A DNA stretch of 14,464 bases from Pseudomonadota bacterium (GTDB taxonomy: Bacteria > Pseudomonadota > Gammaproteobacteria > Acidiferrobacterales > Acidiferrobacteraceae), in NCBI GenBank assembly GCA_021797365.1, contig JAJZZU010000024.1, forward strand, positions 1-14,464, in the 5' to 3' direction. Within the stretch, counting starts at the first letter, position 1, and each line of letters opens with the position of its first letter. This document shows, piece after piece, positions 9,793 through 14,464 of the stretch. Made by a program: the position numbers and the translations under genes. The notes under the pieces were generated by a model that saw nothing but the letters and a program-made list of their open reading frames with translations, ran no database searches and was not told where the DNA came from.

Positions 9793-11200
9793 TCATGCAT
9801 GACCCGATGGCCGCGACGACTGCAACACCGTGGACAATCGGCGGATGAAGATCGGCGTGATAACCCCTGCTGCATCCGCCAGACGGACGTAATGGAGAAT
9901 AGCATTGGTCAGGGCCGCATCTAGATTCAGCTCCACTTTCGCGGCGATCCGTCGGTCGAAAATGGCGTTGTTCTCGGAAACGAGGCCCGCCCGCAGGCCT
10001 TCGGATGACGTCACCACGGCGTGCCTGGCGATATTGAGGGATGCACGATACAGGCGGATGCGCTGCCGGGCGGATCGTATTGCGACGATATCAGCGGCAA
10101 TGTCCCGTTGAATCGTCTGCCTTTCTTCCGCGAGCGCCGCCATGGCCTCGACTTGACGGGATTCGGCAGCGGCAAGAGCCGCGCGGCTCCGGCCTCCGGC
10201 AAAGAGGTTCCAGGATAGCTCGAGCGCGACCGAGTTCCCCAGATTGCGGTAGGAATCCGGGCCTTGAAACTGCTCCGCGCCGATCCTGTACAGTGACGTC
10301 CCGGCTTGGCTCGCCTGCTGATGCTCGAACTGCAAAGTCACAACCGGCAAAAAGCCCCCCCAGTGCCCCGGACACCTCGCGGGATGCGGCATGTCGCAAG
10401 GCTCGAGCGCTTGCGAGCAGCGGATTGTGGCGACCCGCGAGGCGTCGCCACCGAACGGCGGAATAGATAACGGGCGGATCGAATTTCTCGGGCAACGCGG
10501 GGGCACGGCGTGAAACGGGGCGGCCTGTGACAGCCTCCAGCGCCAGTCGCGCTCCGGCTAACCGGGATTGCGCCTGTAATACCTGCGCCTGGACCCGTTC
10601 CAAGGCGACCCTGGCCTCCTCGCTGCCCAGAATACCCACGGTACCCGCCCCGTATTCCGATTGCATGATATGCAGCTCACGGTCGAACCCGCGCCGGGCC
10701 TCCATCAAAACGCGTCTGTCGGCCTCGTCGGCCAGCCATTGCACATAGAACCTAACGACCCGCACCGCGAGGGCTTGCCGCGCGGCCTAATATTCCGCCG
10801 CCGCCGCCAAGACCTGGTATTCACTGGCCCGATAATCCTGCAGCGTACCCCAGTCAAAGATCGACTGCGTCAAGATCAACTGCCAGTCCAGGTATCGGCT
10901 CTGCGATTGCGCGGAGTAGAGGTAGGTCGACTGGCCGTTCCCGGCGAGCTGTGGCGCCACCATTCTTCCATTGTCGACCTGGGCCCCCGCCCCCAGGGAT
11001 AAGCGCGGGAGCAACGCGCCCAACGCCGCCGGCTCCCTCTCGGACAAGGCCTCGAAACATTCCTTGTCCACCACGAATTGCGGGTCGTGCGAGACCGCCT
11101 TTCGCCACACCTGCCAGAGAGTCTGGGCCCAGGCGGCTTGTATCACGCTTAGCAACGATAGCATCAGCACGAAGCGGCGTAAGGGCGTCGGGCGGCGCAT
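9793..11200 (-). pseudogene. TolC-family outer-membrane efflux protein with a TAG and a frameshift
   Basis: Outer-membrane channel partner, about 468 residues after repair. The ATG at 11200 begins MRRPTPLRRFVLMLSLLSVI, a signal peptide with probable cleavage after QAAWA, followed by QTLWQVWRKAVSHDPQF, a TolC-like start. LTQSIFDWGTLQDY is a strong family motif. Codon 138 is TAG (10789-10787, ...AAAEY-stop-AARQALAVRV...), where as I recall E. coli TolC has Gln in a similar context. The frame continues to REVSGALGG and shifts at a run of seven G (10361-10355). With six G it would read on into FLPVVTLQFEHQQ, NLGNSVALELSWNLFAGGRS and the second helical repeat, ending at TGA. Seven bases separate it from the adaptor stop, and it overlaps the open frame leading into the LolD gene. 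Confidence 0.85.
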
Positions 11201-11207
11201 GGGCGCG

Positions 11208-12470
11208 TCAGCGTATGCGCATCCGCCGACGCCAGTGCCGAGTCTCCGGTACGACGACTCTCTGCCCTGGTGTAAGGCCGGATAGGATCTGGATAAAATC
11301 GGTCGAGGCGACACCGAACCGCACGGTTCTACGAACTGCCCGTCCATCCCGGACATCCACCAGAAAAATGCGTCCCCGCGTCTGCGGCTGCGCCCCGATG
11401 GGTCGTTCTACATAAACGGCATGGGGAATCCTCGCTACGGTAACGATTCCCGACACAGCCAAGTTTGGTCGGACGCTGGCCGGCAGGACTCCCCGTAGTC
11501 GCACCGTGACAGGTACCACGCCCCTGACGACGTTGGGCGAAATACGAACCACGCGGCCTCTCACAACAGAGCGGTCCACGCTGTTCATGAGAATCTTAAC
11601 AGCCTGTCCATCGGCCAGCTCTCCCGCGCTGCCCGGCCCGACATCCAGGACCGCCTCCAAATCACCCGTCCGGGCAATCCTCGCCACGCTGTCGCCCACT
11701 CCGATCGCTTGCCCGCTATGCGCCTTCAAGACTTGGACGACACCAGAAATGGGTGCCCGAACCACCAATGAGCGGACGTCCCGCCGAGCCTCCTGAACCG
11801 TAGCGCGCGCCGCCTCCACCGCCGCTTTCTGGGCATCGGTCTCTGCCGCCAGGTCCTCTCGAAATGCCGCGATCCGTTCACGAATCAATGCCTCTTGCAT
11901 CTTGGCATTATTCGCATTCAGGCGATCGGTCTCGTACTGCAGCCGCCCTATGACATGCTCCCCATACAACTTGCGCTCGGCATCGACTTTCATCGCGAGC
12001 GCACGCTCTCTGGCAGTGGCCGACCCCAAGTGCCCTTCGAGAGTGAGAAGCTGCCCCTTCAGGCGCGCGGCCTCTGTCGCCGCGCGCGCCCTCGTACTCG
12101 CAAGCCTTGCCTCGGCCTCCAGAACGCTCGTTTCCAGTGTCGGGTTCACCATCGTCAAAAGTCCGGCGCCCGCCACCACCGCAGTCCCCGGATGGGCCTA
12201 TACCTTCAGCACCGTGCCAGCTACTCGCGACGTCACCCACTGTTGTATTCTTGGCTGCAGTTTCCCCGGGGCCCGAATCCGCACCACATAATCGCCCGAT
12301 TTCACGGTCGCCAAAAGCACATCTGCCCCCGATACCGCTACCTCATGCGGTACCATTTCCCATACGGCGAAACCCCCGGCCATGATCACACCTATGGCAC
12401 CTAGATTACGTGCTACGCGCCTCTTTTTATGCCGATTGACCTCATCCTTTGGTATCGTGATATCAGGCAT
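11208..12470 (-). pseudogene. HlyD/MacA-type periplasmic adaptor with an in-frame TAG
   Basis: Membrane-fusion protein that would link the inner-membrane ABC complex to the TolC channel; 420 codons including the internal stop. The ATG at 12470 gives MPDITIPKDEVNRHKKRR, a short cytoplasmic tail, then one helix (NLGAIGVIMAGGFAVWEM). The first half of the lipoyl domain (YVVRIRAPGKLQPRIQQWV, SRVAGTVLKV) runs into TAG at codon 91 (12200-12198). The same frame continues AHPGTAVVAGAGLLTMVNPT, the second half of the lipoyl fold. After it come a long alpha-helical hairpin (ETSVLEAEARLAS to QEARRDVRS), the returning strand VVRAPISGVVQVLKAHSGQA, beta-barrel segments and a basic C-terminus. The stop sits inside a continuous fold, so termination there would remove nearly the whole adaptor. 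It is the first gene of the minus-strand transporter run. Confidence 0.85.
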
Positions 12471-12969
12471 AGGCGCAGACGCCAGCGAACACAGCGGATT
12501 GCGCCTTGCCGCCGCAGACCACAGAGCATCGGAAAAGAACACCACTCCGCGCCGTCATGTCCCCGTCACTTTGTATCCTCTCCATCGTAGCCATCCGCGC
12601 AACGCACCTGTTTCAACACCAAAGTGCCCGGCACCATCCGCGACACCGACGTTCCATAAGCCCGTCACATCTCCCCCGGCCCGCGCCCCTATCGCTTGTC
12701 ATAGTCCCGTTTCTTCCACCGGTCTCGGCCCCTCAAACACCATTGATATGTCTCCGTATCCCTAACCCTCACTCCTATTGCCATGATGTGCCACAGAAAT
12801 CTTTACGACTTCGTTTGCACGTTCCATAGAGACTCCGCAACCGTCAAGTAGACCAGCACCTCCTGTCCTACTTCCCAGGACATCAGGCGGAAAACATCGA
12901 CACCCTCATGCCCCGATTGACACTTGCGCCACGGCCACCCGTTACCGGCATCATGGCGTCTCAGTGCGC
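12471..12969. other. 499 bp gap without a confident gene
   Basis: This space between the MFS stop and the adaptor start should contain the promoter of the exporter genes. I see no convincing -35/-10 pair, no strong terminator with a T-run and no RNA gene. On the minus strand there are only small reading frames: one ends at 12803 with protein-like text (MSWEVGQEVLVYLTVAES), one of 14 codons lies at 12699-12743, and one of 29 codons lies at 12613-12702. From 12743 one frame reads as a single stretch interrupted only by a TGA and resumes as QAIGARAGGDVTGLWNVGVA. These may be remnants of a lost gene, small leader or peptide genes, or chance. Confidence 0.5.
12613..12702 (-). CDS. Possible 29-residue Cys/Arg-rich peptide
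   Basis: A short frame begins with an ATG that overlaps the TGA of a 14-codon frame (12743-12699) as ATGA. That upstream frame has GGAG nine bases before its ATG, so coupled translation is conceivable. The product has four Cys (positions 12, 20, 24 and 29), two Trp and seven Arg, with the C-terminal half CDGLMERRCRGWCRALWC. It lies just upstream of the exporter genes and on the same strand, a place where an exported peptide could be encoded. I recognise no family, and a frame this short in GC-rich DNA may be chance. Confidence 0.15.
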   Translation of the reverse strand: MTSDRGAGRGRCDGLMERRCRGWCRALWC

Positions 12970-14274
12970 CTATATCCCATCCAGACCCGTTCGGACAGGA
13001 CACCCCGACGTCAATACAACCGCCACATACACGACAAACGCGGGTATCGACAACGTCAGCATGGCCGTCAACAGCGAAGTGTCCTTGGCCAGTCCACCTG
13101 CCGCTATCGATACGATCGCCAATATGGCGGTCGTCAGCTGGCTCGCCCGCGTCGATACAATGGGCGTCTCTCGTTCCGTAAAATGGTCGAATGTTGCGGT
13201 ATTGGCCGCCACGTAGACGACATTGGAGGCGACATGTGCCAGCACCACAATCAGCAACACCACGAAAAATATCCGCGTAGACGGCTGCAGGCCAAACGCC
13301 AGCGCGTACAACCCGATGTACATAGCCACGAGCATTACCAGGGCGCGGCTCGACATAAACAACGCCTGTATGCGCGCCGGCCGGAAGGCCAGGGAACCCG
13401 CGGCCTGCCCTACCGTTCGCGCAAACACTAAAAGGACCGTGGGGTCCAAGGTGATCGTCACCTCACGCCCAATGGCGCGAAAGTGCGTTCCCAGCGCAGG
13501 AAGAAGGGCCATAGCAGCGCCGTTCGTTGCAGCCATCAGAGGAAGCAACATAAAGGCCCGTAAGCGGATGCCACGTAAGCGCAGCATTGTTCCCAAAACC
13601 ATCCGGTTCGCGGCGGGCTCTGCGGCAGCCGAGCGCCCAGCGATACGGCTTGAAGGTATCGTCCCTAGGTACCGGAAACCGGCCATCGCGACCGCGTAGG
13701 ACACCGCGTCACCGAGAAAATACCACTGGATAGGAACCAGTCCGTAGGCCAGTGCGGCAAGGCCCGTGCCAACGACGCTGGAGCCCGTAAAAGACAAGGA
13801 ATCGAGTGCCGCAAACACGCCATAACCTGATATCGGGACGAGCCGTTTGATGGCCGCGGCGTAGGACCCTACCGCAAGACCTGAGGCTATGCCCGGTAAC
13901 AGCATCGACACAACCAGCAACGGCGCACTGTGGTTCATTACGCCCATCCAGGGTACCGTCACTCCGGCCATCCCGAGGATCTCGGACCCCATTAAGGTTG
14001 TTCTCACACCAAACCGTGTGAGCGCCTTCATTCCCAAACCTGCGGCGAAAAGACCCGGAATGATAGACAAAGCGTACGCCCAGCCAAACAGGAGCGGAGG
14101 CGCACCAAAAGCGGCCAGCTTCCCGTAGACCACAACCCGAGTCAGCGCCGAGCCCAGGCTCGTTATGAGCGATGCCGTAAGAAATACTCTAAGACCCGGG
14201 CTACCTCGCAACAGCTTAAGCGCTGCACGCCACAGGCGAAGTTCCGACGCACTCTCGCCACCGTCCGCCTCCAC
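12970..14274 (-). CDS. MFS transporter (MFS_3 / EntS-like)
   Basis: Inner-membrane secondary transporter of about 434 residues from a GTG at 14274, or 448 from an ATG at 14316. The GTG follows AAGGAGG closely, at a slightly short three-base gap, whereas the ATG has no good ribosome-binding site. About 12 hydrophobic segments are visible, for example VFLTASLITSLGSALTRVVV, LLFGWAYALSIIPGLFAAGL, VVSMLLPGIASGLAVGSYAA and IFFVVLLIVVLAHVASNVVY. The segments AALDSLSFTGSSVVGTGLAA and WYFLGDAVSYAVAMAGF match the pattern of MFS_3 exporters (macrolide and enterobactin exporters such as EntS). It follows a TonB-dependent receptor on the same strand, which fits export or recovery of a chelator; that role is inference. 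It ends with TAG, followed two codons later by TGA. The gene is intact. Confidence 0.88.
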   Translation of the reverse strand: MEADGGESASELRLWRAALKLLRGSPGLRVFLTASLITSLGSALTRVVVYGKLAAFGAPPLLFGWAYALSIIPGLFAAGLGMKALTRFGVRTTLMGSEILGMAGVTVPWMGVMNHSAPLLVVSMLLPGIASGLAVGSYAAAIKRLVPISGYGVFAALDSLSFTGSSVVGTGLAALAYGLVPIQWYFLGDAVSYAVAMAGFRYLGTIPSSRIAGRSAAAEPAANRMVLGTMLRLRGIRLRAFMLLPLMAATNGAAMALLPALGTHFRAIGREVTITLDPTVLLVFARTVGQAAGSLAFRPARIQALFMSSRALVMLVAMYIGLYALAFGLQPSTRIFFVVLLIVVLAHVASNVVYVAANTATFDHFTERETPIVSTRASQLTTAILAIVSIAAGGLAKDTSLLTAMLTLSIPAFVVYVAVVLTSGCPVRTGLDGI

Positions 14275-14338
14275 GTGCCTCCTTAGTGCCCGACAAGCCC
14301 TCGCTGTGGGGACCATAGATCGTGTAACCCTACAAGCC

Positions 14339-14464
14339 CTAGAACGTCAGCGTGGCACTCCCATACACCGAAAACGGCATGCCCTCGAACACCGACAGAT
14401 AGGGGTTCCCATAGTAGTCGGAGTTGCTGGTGGCGGCCACGACATAATGGTGGTTGAAGACATT
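14339..14464 (-). CDS. TonB-dependent outer-membrane receptor, C-terminal fragment
   Basis: The last 41 codons of a gene that enters from the right edge read NVFNHHYVVAATSNSDYYGN, then PYLSVFEGMPFSVYGSATLTF and TAG. The NVFNHHY motif near the end and a final beta strand ending in Phe after an EGMP turn are typical of TonB-dependent receptors, which import siderophores, cobalamin, metals or other ligands across the outer membrane with energy from TonB-ExbBD. The substrate cannot be told from this part. A second in-frame TAG follows two codons later. The MFS gene starts 22 or 64 bases downstream on the same strand, so the two are probably co-transcribed. Confidence 0.85.
   Translation of the reverse strand, partial: NVFNHHYVVAATSNSDYYGNPYLSVFEGMPFSVYGSATLTF

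Noticed and set aside
12803..13003. 66-codon frame overlapping the end of the MFS gene
   Set aside because: Part of it looks protein-like (MSWEVGQEVLVYLTVAES), but it overlaps the MFS C-terminus, has no clear ribosome-binding site and matches no family I know.
3880..14341. Complete reassignment of TAG to an amino acid
   Set aside because: The FtsX permease ends at TAG with a normal C-terminus, and reading on would add over 100 out-of-family residues across the next gene. The receptor also ends naturally at TAG. TAG therefore still terminates at least some genes; only partial readthrough remains possible.
1..14464. CRISPR arrays, tRNA or rRNA genes, insertion sequences, attachment sites
   Set aside because: I saw no regularly spaced repeats, no tRNA-like cloverleaf, no transposase or integrase motif and no terminal repeats flanking the island.

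Overview
The window is a 14.5 kb, GC-rich piece of a proteobacterial chromosome, most likely gammaproteobacterial. The evidence is the divergent rpsB / map-glnD arrangement, a full-length bifunctional GlnD, and outer-membrane proteins (a TolC homologue and a TonB-dependent receptor). I cannot name the genus. All assignments are by reading motifs; no database search was possible.

Left part (1-3830), conserved core. The 5' end of rpsB (ribosomal protein S2) leaves the window on the minus strand. It is divergent from map (methionine aminopeptidase) and glnD (PII uridylyltransferase) on the plus strand. The 278 bp between rpsB and map holds inverted repeats that would lie in the rpsB leader and a weak candidate promoter for map. 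Both plus-strand genes look intact.

Middle part (3880-12470), an accessory export island. Seven genes all run on the minus strand, convergent to glnD. In transcription order they are: a HlyD/MacA-type periplasmic adaptor, a TolC-type outer-membrane factor, a LolD/MacB-type ATPase, a double-FtsX (MacB/ADOP-like) permease, and then a second ABC exporter made of an ATPase (COG4586 type) and two membrane subunits (COG4587 and COG3694/ABC2_membrane_6 type). The first four together could form a complete tripartite pump across both membranes. The substrate is unknown.

The striking feature is that four of these seven genes are interrupted. In-frame TAG codons occur in the adaptor, the TolC homologue and the last permease. 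One-base frameshifts occur in the TolC homologue (in a run of seven G) and in the second ATPase. A fifth gene may lack a normal start codon. The rest of every reading frame is well preserved. The LolD/FtsX pair, both core genes and the MFS gene are intact. This pattern fits recent inactivation, sequencing or assembly error for the indels, or tolerated UAG readthrough. I argue below that wholesale TAG reassignment is unlikely.

Right part (12471-14464). A 499 bp gap without a confident gene contains only small reading frames, including one for a 29-residue Cys/Arg-rich peptide. Beyond it an MFS transporter follows the 3' end of a TonB-dependent receptor. The pair suggests an uptake/export locus, possibly for a metal chelate.
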